Positions 56,732-64,000 of a stretch of DNA of 64,000 nt are shown piece by piece (positions within the stretch are counted from its first letter, which is position 1; every line of letters starts with the position of its first letter). A program made the position numbers and the translations under genes. Origin of the DNA: Vibrio salilacus (GTDB lineage: Bacteria; Pseudomonadota; Gammaproteobacteria; Enterobacterales; Vibrionaceae); the NCBI RefSeq assembly GCF_002811245.1, contig NZ_NIVQ01000005.1, positions 142,878-206,877 of the forward strand, written 5' to 3'. The notes under the pieces were generated by a model. That model was not told the origin of the DNA and ran no database searches. It saw nothing but the letters and a program-made list of their open reading frames with translations.

Positions 56732-56840
56732 ATTTAGAATCTCTTTATAATCAATTCATAACAGCATAGACACCGAATAAGAATAGCCCAAGCACAACAA
56801 ACACTTCTGACAGAGAATTAACCCAACGATTGAGTGCAAA

Positions 56841-57737
56841 TCACTTGGGTAATAATACGTGACTATGACTTATGATCGCCTGGGTGATTTTCTTCAGCAA
56901 TCCTGTTTCTAACTGCCAATGATGCCAATAGAGATTAAAGCTCATAAAAAAACCCGGCATCAAGTCGACTAATGCCCCTGACTCAAGCTCTTTTTCTATC
57001 TGAAGCTTGGGAATTAGACAGTATGCGCAGCTCATCAATGCCAGATTAACAAACGCCTCAGAGCTTGCGACGTGATGATGAACGATAGCGTCTGGTGGGA
57101 TATTGAAGTTCTGCTGCAGAAAGTCTCGGTGCAATTGATCGTATTGATCAAATGAAACGGCTGGGGCTCTAATCAGAGCGTCTCGAGTGATGCCTTGTGG
57201 AAAATGCTGTTGGGCAAATTTAGGACTGGCGACGCAGACGTAATCCATACGGCCAAGGTATTGAGCATCACAACCGACGATCGCCTTAGATTCAAGACTT
57301 AACGCCCCAACGACTTCGCCATTTTTTAGCTTATCTAAGGTGCGCGCTTCAGCAAATACCGCCAAGTTAAATTCCACTTGATGTGACTTCATGACGGGTG
57401 CCAACGCAGGTAATAACCAGGTAGCTAAACTATCGGCGTTGGTTGCAATTGATACCCTTTGCACTCGTGGCAATGTTTCGTTACTTAGCTCTGGTATTAA
57501 ATCACTTTCAAGCAACTGAACGCGCTGATAAAAACCAAGTAATTTCTGGCCGATTAGCGTAGGCCTTGGTGGTTGCTCGCGAATTAACACTGGCTGAGTG
57601 AGAAACTTCTCGAGCTGCTTTATCCGCTGGGACACCGCTGACTGTGACACAAACAGCAGCTGCGCGGCACGCTCAAATCCGCCCGTGGTAATCACCGCTT
57701 CTAACGCTTCAATCCACCGATAATCTAACCCACGCAT
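56841..57737 (-). CDS. argP: LysR-family regulator ArgP (IciA)
   Basis: 298 residues from the ATG at 57737, which has GGAGAG 5 bp upstream; a 5-codon longer version is less likely. N-terminal winged helix ([57 protein letters not shown]) and a periplasmic-binding-like effector domain. ArgP activates the arginine exporter argO in response to arginine and is inhibited by lysine in E. coli. It is divergent from argO over a 114-bp gap. Confidence 0.95.
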   Translation of the reverse strand: MRGLDYRWIEALEAVITTGGFERAAQLLFVSQSAVSQRIKQLEKFLTQPVLIREQPPRPTLIGQKLLGFYQRVQLLESDLIPELSNETLPRVQRVSIATNADSLATWLLPALAPVMKSHQVEFNLAVFAEARTLDKLKNGEVVGALSLESKAIVGCDAQYLGRMDYVCVASPKFAQQHFPQGITRDALIRAPAVSFDQYDQLHRDFLQQNFNIPPDAIVHHHVASSEAFVNLALMSCAYCLIPKLQIEKELESGALVDLMPGFFMSFNLYWHHWQLETGLLKKITQAIISHSHVLLPK

Positions 57738-57851
57738 AATTCTCTCCGACACACCAACATTAGAGAGCCTAATATATCATTATTATTATTAAATATACTT
57801 ATTCTTGTGATCTGCTTATCTTGAAGCCAAACAAAAGTTAAGGAGAAAGCA

Positions 57852-58478
57852 ATGAATAGCTGGTTATTACTGCAAGGTTTTGGGCTCGGAGCGAGCATGA
57901 TAATACCGATTGGCGCACAAAATGCGTATGTACTCAATCAGGGAATTAAGCGCCATCACCACCTGACAACGGCCACCATCTGTAGCGTTCTAGATATTGC
58001 CTTTATCTCCATTGGTATCTTTGGCGGCGGCGCACTGTTGGCGAGTAATCAAAATTTATTGTTACTAGTGACATTAGGAGGTATCGCTTTTTTGAGTTTT
58101 TACGGTTATTTATCGCTAAAAAACGCTTTTAGCGTCGATCAATCTACCACAGAGAACAGCCAAACTTTCCGTGGTCGCAAAGCCGTGATTATCGGGGCAC
58201 TCGCCGTCACAGTACTCAACCCTCACCTCTATCTAGATACTGTCGTCATTTTAGGTTCAATTGGTGGACAATTTACGGGCCTAGATCGTATGGCTTTCGC
58301 GTTAGGCACGATGTGCGCCTCTTTTGTGTGGTTCTTTAGTCTATCGATTGGCGCCGCTAAACTGGCCCCGACATTATCACAACCGCGGGTAAAGCAAGGA
58401 ATTGATATTGCGGTTGCGGTTATGATGTTTGTGATTGCACTGTTACTTACTAAGCAATTGTTGAGTCAATTTGTATAG
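57852..58478 (+). CDS. argO: Arginine exporter ArgO (LysE/YggA family)
   Basis: 208 residues with about six membrane helices. The family N-terminus GFGLGASMIIPIGAQNAYVLNQGIKRHHH (10-38) and the NPHLYLDTVVILGS motif (about 117-130) are present. Divergent from argP, its likely activator. TAAGGAG precedes the ATG. A short overlap-like spacing of 7 bp leads to the YbaK-like gene. Confidence 0.96.
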   Translation: MNSWLLLQGFGLGASMIIPIGAQNAYVLNQGIKRHHHLTTATICSVLDIAFISIGIFGGGALLASNQNLLLLVTLGGIAFLSFYGYLSLKNAFSVDQSTTENSQTFRGRKAVIIGALAVTVLNPHLYLDTVVILGSIGGQFTGLDRMAFALGTMCASFVWFFSLSIGAAKLAPTLSQPRVKQGIDIAVAVMMFVIALLLTKQLLSQFV

Positions 58479-58485
58479 GTTAGCT

Positions 58486-58974
58486 ATGAATAAGTTAGAT
58501 GAGATTTATCGGTTCAATGTCGAGATGCTTACGCAACTTAAGGTGTCGTATAACGAATGGCAACATGAGCCAATTTTGGATTTTGCCACCGACGTGTTGG
58601 TCGCCAAGCGATTAGGCTGGACAGGGACGCACAGTAAGAGTCTATTTTTAAAACTGAAAGGGGCTGGCTATGCGCTGCTGCTCACAGATAAAGACTCGCG
58701 ACTCGACAGTAAAGCAATCAAAGCCCTGACAGGCAAGCGACCTTCAATAGTGAATGATCAAGAGATGAATGAAGTAACGGGCTGCCTTCCCGGTGCCGTC
58801 TGCCCATTTGGTTTACCACGCGAGATTCTCATCATTGTTAATACTAAGCTTTATCAATATCGAGAAGTCTTATATACCCCAGCAAAGCCTGAGTATACTT
58901 TTGGTGTCGCGGCAACAGAGTTGCCAAGGATTCTCGCCAGTTTAGGCAACCCATTACTTGAAATAGAAAGTTAG
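58486..58974 (+). CDS. YbaK/EbsC-family aminoacyl-tRNA deacylase-like protein
   Basis: 162 residues from the ATG at 58486. It has the YbaK/ProX editing fold with VAKRLGWTGTHSKSLFLKL and KDSRLDSKAIKALTGKRPSIVNDQEMNEVTGCLPGAVCPFGLP, where the GxxPGxVxPFG loop is the family mark. Related proteins hydrolyse mischarged tRNAs in trans (for example Cys- or Ala-tRNAPro). The specific substrate is unknown. Seven bp after argO; probably co-transcribed. Confidence 0.87.
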   Translation: MNKLDEIYRFNVEMLTQLKVSYNEWQHEPILDFATDVLVAKRLGWTGTHSKSLFLKLKGAGYALLLTDKDSRLDSKAIKALTGKRPSIVNDQEMNEVTGCLPGAVCPFGLPREILIIVNTKLYQYREVLYTPAKPEYTFGVAATELPRILASLGNPLLEIES

Positions 58975-58995
58975 CTATAAAAAAGCTAAAAACAC

Positions 58996-59022
58996 AAAAA
59001 GCGAGGCACTGCCTCGCTTTTT
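58996..59022. terminator. Bidirectional terminator between the YbaK-like gene and mscS
   Basis: AAAAAGCGAGGC (58996-59007), loop ACT, GCCTCGCTTTTT (59011-59022). A-run and T-run on both sides suit both convergent genes. Confidence 0.93.
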
Positions 59023-59043
59023 ATATTCGATCAATGGCGACCG

Positions 59044-59907
59044 TTAGTCAGCCTTGTTCAAATGAACATCCATTTGTGGGAATGGAATTTCAATACCTGC
59101 CGCATCAAGCGCTTCTTTAATGCCTTGCATCGCATCAAAGTACACTCCCCAGTAATCTTCTGTTTTCACCCACGGGCGAACGACAAAGTTCACCGATGAG
59201 TCGGCGAGTGCAAGCACACCAATGGTCATCTCTGGGTCTTTGAGAATGCGAGGATCCTTCTCTAAGGTCTCACGGATCACTTGCTTGGTTTGCTTAAGAT
59301 CCGCTTTATAAGAAACACCGATAACCAGATCAACACGGCGAGTCGCGTGACGAGAATAGTTCGTAATTGGACCACCAATCACGCCCGAGTTAGGTACAAC
59401 CACCATCTTGTTGTCAGGGGTTTTTAATACGGTTTGGAAGATCTGAATCGCTTCAACACTACCAGCGACACCACCAACTTCAACATAATCACCAGACTTA
59501 AATGGACGAAAAGCAACAATTAGCACCCCCGCCGCAAAGTTTGATAATGACCCTTGTAGTGCCAAACCAATCGCTAAGCCCGCCGCACCGATAACAGCAA
59601 CAACAGATGCGGTTTGAACACCAATACGGCCTAATGCGGCGATAAGTACGATAACGAATAGCAGATAACGAACAAGACCATGAATAAACTCAACAACTGC
59701 ATTATCCATGTTTTTCTTTTCTAACAATTTAGAAACGCTGCTAGCGACTGCTTTCACGATGATGTTACCGATAAACAGGATCAGAACCGCTGATATGATG
59801 TTCACACCGTACTGAACCAGTAAATCAGAATTATTGGTTAGCCATTTTTCCACATAACTTAAACCATCCACGAGAGGGGCTTCCATCCCAACTGACTCAC
59901 CTGACAT
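59044..59907 (-). CDS. mscS: Small-conductance mechanosensitive channel MscS
   Basis: 287 residues, full-length MscS. Three membrane helices: about 31-57, 67-95 and the pore helix TM3 with glycines and alanines (VVAVIGAAGLAIGLALQGSLSNFAAGVLI, about 100-128). The cytoplasmic beta and alpha/beta domains follow (FRPFKSGDYVEVGGVAGSVEAIQIF). It opens under membrane tension to release osmolytes. Single gene upstream of the shared terminator; 286-bp gap to fbaA. Confidence 0.97.
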   Translation of the reverse strand: MSGESVGMEAPLVDGLSYVEKWLTNNSDLLVQYGVNIISAVLILFIGNIIVKAVASSVSKLLEKKNMDNAVVEFIHGLVRYLLFVIVLIAALGRIGVQTASVVAVIGAAGLAIGLALQGSLSNFAAGVLIVAFRPFKSGDYVEVGGVAGSVEAIQIFQTVLKTPDNKMVVVPNSGVIGGPITNYSRHATRRVDLVIGVSYKADLKQTKQVIRETLEKDPRILKDPEMTIGVLALADSSVNFVVRPWVKTEDYWGVYFDAMQGIKEALDAAGIEIPFPQMDVHLNKAD

Positions 59908-60141
59908 ACATGTATCCTCTTTTTATTAAAGACTGAATGAATCGAACTGCTTATCACCACAACCTAACTGCATTCACTGTGGCAATGTATTTTTGGAACG
60001 ATGACACATTGTTGACCATTCTCAAAATTAACTTTTTGCAAATAGCCGTTAAATAAAGACTTATTCAGTTCCAAGATTAAGCAACCCGAATAGGTTTCGC
60101 CACATTTATCTTTATTTAATACGCACAGATTTCCGCACAAC

Positions 60142-60170
60142 AAAAAGCCCGCTCATGATAAGCGGGCTTT
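60142..60170 (-). terminator. Intrinsic terminator of fbaA
   Basis: AAAGCCCGCT (60144-60153), 7-nt loop, AGCGGGCTTT (60161-60170), then TT in the minus direction. It ends 24 bp from the fbaA stop. Confidence 0.92.
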
Positions 60171-60193
60171 AACATCAATGATGTAACGACGAA

Positions 60194-61270
60194 TTATAGT
60201 ACGTCTACTGCGTTTAGGTCAGCAAAAGCTTTCTCTAGACGTGCAACCATTGAAGCTTGACCAGCACGAAGCCATACGCGTGGATCGTAGTACTTCTTGT
60301 TTGGTGCATCTTCGCCAGTTGGGTTACCGATTTGACCTTGTAGGTAATCATGGTTTTCAGCTTCGTACTGACGGATACCATCCCACGTTGCCCACTGTGT
60401 ATCTGTATCGATGTTCATTTTGATCACACCGTAACCGATAGACTCTTGGATTTCAGCTTCAGAAGAACCAGAACCACCGTGGAATACAAAGTTTAGAGCG
60501 TTAGGTGCAATACCAAACTTCTCTGCACAGTATGCTTGAGAATCACGTAGGATCGTTGGAGTAAGAACAACGTTACCTGGTTTGTAAACGCCGTGCACGT
60601 TACCGAAAGACGCTGCGATAGTGAAACGTGGACTAACTGCGCTTAGTTTCTCGTACGCGTAAGCAACATCTTCAGGAGAAGTGTATAGCTCAGAAGCGTC
60701 CATATCAGAGTTATCAACGCCGTCTTCTTCACCACCAGTACAACCAAGTTCGATCTCGATTGTCATGTCCATTTTAGCCATGCGCTCTAGGTACTTAGCA
60801 CATGTTTCAATGTTTTCTTCTAGCGGCTCTTCAGAAAGATCGAGCATGTGAGAAGAGAATAATGGCTTACCAGTTTCAGCAAAGAACTTCTCACCAGCGT
60901 CTAGTAGACCGTCGATCCATGGAAGAAGTTTCTTAGCTGCGTGGTCAGTGTGTAGGATAACTGGAACACCGTAAGCTTCTGCAACAGCGTGAACGTATTT
61001 TGCACCAGCTACAGCGCCAAGGATTTGTGCACCTTGACCTTCAAGTTTAACGCCTTTACCAGCGAAGAATGCTGCGCCGCCGTTAGAGAACTGAACAACA
61101 ACAGGAGCTTTAACTTTAGAAGCCGCTTCTAGAACACCGTTGATTGAATCAGTGTTAACTACGTTAACTGCTGGAAGAGCAAATTTATTTTCTTTTGCTA
61201 CTTCAAAAACTTTCTGTACGTCATCGCCAGAAATAACACCTGGTTTTACAAAATCGAAGATCTTAGACAT
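60194..61270 (-). CDS. fbaA: Fructose-bisphosphate aldolase, class II
   Basis: 358 residues. Zinc-dependent aldolase of glycolysis and gluconeogenesis. Zinc-site residues in VILHTDHAAKKLLPWIDG (about 105-122) and ELGCTGGEEDGVDN (about 175-188); GGSGSSEAEI (phosphate loop, about 265-274). Third gene of epd-pgk-fbaA, with an intergenic hairpin after pgk that could reduce read-through. Confidence 0.98.
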   Translation of the reverse strand: MSKIFDFVKPGVISGDDVQKVFEVAKENKFALPAVNVVNTDSINGVLEAASKVKAPVVVQFSNGGAAFFAGKGVKLEGQGAQILGAVAGAKYVHAVAEAYGVPVILHTDHAAKKLLPWIDGLLDAGEKFFAETGKPLFSSHMLDLSEEPLEENIETCAKYLERMAKMDMTIEIELGCTGGEEDGVDNSDMDASELYTSPEDVAYAYEKLSAVSPRFTIAASFGNVHGVYKPGNVVLTPTILRDSQAYCAEKFGIAPNALNFVFHGGSGSSEAEIQESIGYGVIKMNIDTDTQWATWDGIRQYEAENHDYLQGQIGNPTGEDAPNKKYYDPRVWLRAGQASMVARLEKAFADLNAVDVL

Positions 61271-61405
61271 GGATTTAATCCTATTTAACCGTCATTTAGA
61301 AAAAGGGTCGTTTTAAATATAAAACTTGTTAAGTTCAAATTTTGGCAAACGATTGCTCACAACGTGCGCTATTCTAGCAAAAAAATGTGATGTGCAGCAA
61401 ACGAC

Positions 61406-61434
61406 AAAGCGGGAGACATTCGCTCCCGCTTTTA
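61406..61434 (-). terminator. Terminator or attenuator between pgk and fbaA
   Basis: AAAGCGGGAG (61406-61415), 7-nt loop, CTCCCGCTTT (61423-61432). In the minus direction it is followed by GTCG, so its T-run is short (TTT inside the stem). It lies just after the pgk stop. Confidence 0.7.
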
Positions 61435-61439
61435 TTAAA

Positions 61440-62600
61440 TTACTTAGCTCGCTCTTCAAGCATAGCTACTGCTGGAAGTACTTTACCTTCAACGAACTCA
61501 AGGAATGCACCACCGCCAGTCGAGATGTAAGAAACATCTGCTTTGATACCGAACTTGTCGATAGCCGCTAGCGTGTCACCGCCACCCGCTACAGAGAAAC
61601 CTGCAGACTTAGCGATTGCTTCAGAGATACCTTTGGTACCCGCTTCGAAGTTTTTGAATTCGAAGACGCCAACAGGGCCATTCCAAAGAATGGTTTTTGC
61701 GTTCGCGATTATGTCAGCAAGTACCGCCGTTGAATCTGGACCTAGATCGAAGATCATGTCGTCATCTTGAACTTCAGAAACGTGTTTGATTTCAGCTTCT
61801 GCGTTCTCATCGAATGCTTTCGCACAAGCAACATCAGTTGCCACTGGAATAGAACACTCTTTCATTAGTTTCTGAGCTGTTTCAACTAGGTCAGCTTCGT
61901 ATAGAGACTTGCCTACGTTGTGGCCTTCAGCGGCGATGAATGTGTTCGCTATACCACCACCAACAACAAGTTGGTCAGCGATTTTAGAAAGCGATTCTAG
62001 AACAGTTAGCTTAGTCGAAACTTTAGAACCACCAACGATAGCAACTAGCGGGCGCTCTGGGTTATCCATTGCTTTACCTAGTGCTTCAAGTTCAGCAGCA
62101 AGTAGAGGACCAGCACACGCGACAGGCGCGTTCATGCCAACACCGTGGGTAGATGCCTGTGCACGGTGAGCCGTACCAAATGCATCCATAACAAAGATGT
62201 CACACAATGCCGCGTACTTCTTAGAAAGCTCTGCTTCGTTTTTCTTCTCGCCTTTGTTAAAGCGAACGTTTTCTAGAACAACAAGCTCACCGGTGTTGAG
62301 TTCTAGACCGTCTAGATACTCTTTTGCCAGTTTAACGTCACAATCGAGTGCATCATTCAGGTAATTTACAACAGGCTGTAGAGAGAACTCTTCTGCGTAC
62401 TCACCCTCTGTTGGACGGCCTAGGTGAGAAGTAACCATCACTTTCGCGCCGGCTTCTAGGCAGTGTTTGATGGTTGGTAGAGATGCTAGGATACGTGCAT
62501 CAGAAGTTACTTTGCCTTCTTTAACAGGTACGTTTAGATCCGCACGAATAAATACACGTTTACCTGCTAGTTCCAGGTCAGTCATCTTGATTACAGACAT
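61440..62600 (-). CDS. pgk: Phosphoglycerate kinase
   Basis: 386 residues from the ATG at 62600, which has AGAGGA 7 bp upstream; the 5-codon longer frame lacks a site. Family marks: [12 protein letters not shown] (14-25), [14 protein letters not shown] (about 55-68), [11 protein letters not shown] and GGGDTLAAI near the C-terminus. Glycolytic ATP-forming step. Middle gene of epd-pgk-fbaA; codon usage strongly biased. Confidence 0.98.
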   Translation of the reverse strand: MSVIKMTDLELAGKRVFIRADLNVPVKEGKVTSDARILASLPTIKHCLEAGAKVMVTSHLGRPTEGEYAEEFSLQPVVNYLNDALDCDVKLAKEYLDGLELNTGELVVLENVRFNKGEKKNEAELSKKYAALCDIFVMDAFGTAHRAQASTHGVGMNAPVACAGPLLAAELEALGKAMDNPERPLVAIVGGSKVSTKLTVLESLSKIADQLVVGGGIANTFIAAEGHNVGKSLYEADLVETAQKLMKECSIPVATDVACAKAFDENAEAEIKHVSEVQDDDMIFDLGPDSTAVLADIIANAKTILWNGPVGVFEFKNFEAGTKGISEAIAKSAGFSVAGGGDTLAAIDKFGIKADVSYISTGGGAFLEFVEGKVLPAVAMLEERAK

Positions 62601-62752
62601 GATGTGTCCTCTCAAATTTTCAATAAGTAAAGTTTTCAGTCGCCCGGCAACCCTGCCAAGCTCAATAATTCTTCAAACTGGTCTTAATATGGAGAAATTG
62701 TAGATTTATTTCAAGGTGGGAAATAAATCTTTCTCCACTGCTACTCAACGAC

Positions 62753-63793
62753 TTATTTAGCAGCTTGCATTGCGAGTGCAGTATCCAGCATACGGTTCGC
62801 AAAGCCCCATTCATTATCACACCATACGAGCATTTTTACCAAACGCCCATTACTGACCCGAGTTTGTGAACCATCGACAATCGCGCTATGGGGATCATGA
62901 TTAAAGTCGATTGAAACGAGCGGTGCTTCAGTATAGTCAACAATGCCCTGTAATGTACACTGAGATGCGTTAACAATGGTTTGATTTACGTCATTAACTT
63001 TCACATTTGTATTAATTGTGACACTTAAATCCATCGCAGTGACATTAACAGTCGGCACTCGCACGGAAATAGCTTCAAATTTGTTAGAAAATTTCGGGAA
63101 TATCCTTTCAATTCCTTTATGCAACTTGGTATCGACAGGAATGATCGATTGGCTCGCAGCACGTGTACGGCGCAAGTCAGAATGATAGGCGTCAATAACC
63201 TGCTGATCATTCATCGCAGAGTGAATGGTCGTAATGGTGCCAGAGTCAATTTCAAACGCGTCGTCGAGCGCTTTAATGATGGGAACAATACAGTTGGTGG
63301 TGCAAGAGCCATTTGACACGATATTGTGGTCAGCTTTAAGGGTGTGATGGTTTACGCCATAGATAATCGTATTGTCAACATCGTTTGCCCCTGGATGGGA
63401 AAACAGCACTTTCTTTGCACCTGCTTTTATATGCTCTTGACCATCCGCTTGGGTACCATACACCCCAGTGCAATCGAGCACTAAATCGACTTCGAGATCT
63501 CGCCACGGAAGCAGGTCAATGTCAGCAAGATGGAGGATACGAATCGAATCGAATTCGCCAGTTCCCTGATGAGGAGCATCATGATGAATGTAGATATGCT
63601 CTTGATCATGTGAGATTTTTTTTGCAAAACGACCATGACTGGTATCGTACTGAAGTAGATGAGCCATGGCATCGGGTTGAGCCAGTTCATTCACAGCAAC
63701 TACTTTTATCTGTTGGTTCTTGCCACTCTCATACACCGCTCGCAGCACATTACGACCGATACGGCCAAATCCATTGATCGCAACCTTTAGCAT
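62753..63793 (-). CDS. epd: D-erythrose-4-phosphate dehydrogenase
   Basis: 346 residues of the GAPDH superfamily: NAD site [14 protein letters not shown] (7-20) and catalytic C164 in [12 protein letters not shown]. The family's NGS in place of NAS, the position upstream of pgk-fbaA and the next gene tkt favour Epd over a glyceraldehyde-3-phosphate dehydrogenase. Epd oxidises erythrose-4-phosphate toward pyridoxal phosphate, the pathway of pdxA elsewhere in this window. First gene of epd-pgk-fbaA. Confidence 0.94.
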   Translation of the reverse strand: MLKVAINGFGRIGRNVLRAVYESGKNQQIKVVAVNELAQPDAMAHLLQYDTSHGRFAKKISHDQEHIYIHHDAPHQGTGEFDSIRILHLADIDLLPWRDLEVDLVLDCTGVYGTQADGQEHIKAGAKKVLFSHPGANDVDNTIIYGVNHHTLKADHNIVSNGSCTTNCIVPIIKALDDAFEIDSGTITTIHSAMNDQQVIDAYHSDLRRTRAASQSIIPVDTKLHKGIERIFPKFSNKFEAISVRVPTVNVTAMDLSVTINTNVKVNDVNQTIVNASQCTLQGIVDYTEAPLVSIDFNHDPHSAIVDGSQTRVSNGRLVKMLVWCDNEWGFANRMLDTALAMQAAK

Positions 63794-63863
63794 GCTGCCT
63801 TCACCCTAGAATTATCTCGTGCCACAGATAGTAACCGATCACTTTCTCTGACGCATCCACAAA

Positions 63864-63892
63864 TAAAAAGCCGGATCATAATGACCCGGCTT
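63864..63892 (-). terminator. Intrinsic terminator of tkt
   Basis: AAGCCGG (63868-63874) faces CCGGCTT (63886-63892), with inner TCAT/TGA pairing, then TTTATTT in the minus direction. Confidence 0.88.
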
Positions 63893-63914
63893 GATGGTTG
63901 ACTCAATCGATGAT

Positions 63915-64000
63915 TTACGCCAACAGTTCGTGTGCTGTTTTGACTACGTTTTCAGTAGTAAAGCCGAACATCTTGAATAGCTCGCCTGCTGGTGCAGATT
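63915..64000 (-). CDS. tkt: Transketolase, C-terminal fragment (cut by window end)
   Basis: Only the last 28 codons are inside the window. The minus-strand reading frame ends SAPAGELFKMFGFTTENVV-KTAHELLA then TAA at 63915-63917, matching the C-terminus of transketolase. The tkt-epd-pgk-fbaA order is typical in Vibrio and E. coli (tktA near epd). Transketolase makes erythrose-4-phosphate, the substrate of Epd. Confidence 0.85.
   Translation of the reverse strand, partial: SAPAGELFKMFGFTTENVVKTAHELLA

Noticed and set aside
56750..56840. A hydrophobic, in-frame continuation of about 29 codons after the argP stop (encoding ...VFVVLGLFLFGVYAVMN)
   Set aside because: It has no plausible start codon of its own and would need read-through of a TGA. 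Probably chance or the relic of a small membrane protein.

Overview
The window is a 64 kb stretch of a Vibrionaceae chromosome, almost certainly a Vibrio. The evidence is gene order (pilBCD-coaE-zapD-yacG; rpsP-rimM-trmD-rplS; rpoS-nlpD-pcm-surE-truD-ispFD-ftsB; rpsU-yqeY-dnaG-rpoD; lptD-surA-pdxA-rsmA-apaG-apaH; mtlADR; epd-pgk-fbaA) and Vibrio-like proteins throughout. It is mainly densely packed core genome with clear intrinsic terminators.

Layout. 1-4.2 kb: the end of a type IV pilus operon running into CoA synthesis and cell division genes (+). 4.3-7.9 kb: ribosomal protein and tRNA modification operon and ffh (-). 8.1-10.3 kb: ypjD and corB (+). 10.4-18.0 kb: a long minus-strand run with rpoS, nlpD, protein repair, isoprenoid, cell-wall lipid carrier and folate genes. 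18.2-20.7 kb: plsY, an alpha/beta hydrolase and tsaD. 21-25.5 kb: the macromolecular synthesis operon (rpsU, yqeY, dnaG, rpoD), then tRNA-Ile2(CAU). 25.8-27.9 kb: an HD-GYP protein and djlA. 28-34.8 kb: the outer-membrane biogenesis and pdxA operon. 34.9-38.8 kb: folA, a split ThrE-type exporter, obgE, and L27/L21. 39-43.5 kb: ispB, a bifunctional ornithine-lipid synthase (olsF) behind a four-repeat Pho box, and an orphan TRAP binding protein. 43.5-47.8 kb: the mannitol operon with a long CRP-site-rich leader. 51.4-54.1 kb: glmS and a DeoR regulator. 54.5-64 kb: pykF, a SIMPL protein, argP/argO, a YbaK-like protein, mscS, fbaA, pgk, epd and the 3' end of a transketolase gene.

The accessory feature is a 3,567-bp element at 47847-51413, between mtlR and the 3' end of glmS. 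It has TGT...ACA ends and a perfect 5-bp target duplication (TCGGT). Its left end has three widely spaced 15-bp repeats and its right end, next to glmS, has three repeats at exactly 20-bp spacing. The insertion lies about 24 bp past the glmS stop codon. This is the signature of Tn7 at attTn7, but no tns gene is present. The element is therefore a transposase-less Tn7-like unit. Its four cargo genes are a two-helix membrane coiled-coil protein, an ImmA/IrrE-type zinc peptidase, a protein resembling the beta family, and an opposed PD-(D/E)XK nuclease-like sce7726 protein. A perfect 19-bp inverted repeat brackets the cargo. The cargo looks like a candidate, unproven, phage-defence or conflict cassette. 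The insertion also split the bidirectional terminator that mtlR and glmS once shared.

Limits: everything is read by eye, without database searches, alignments or folding programs. Operators, promoters and the function of the cargo are inferences.
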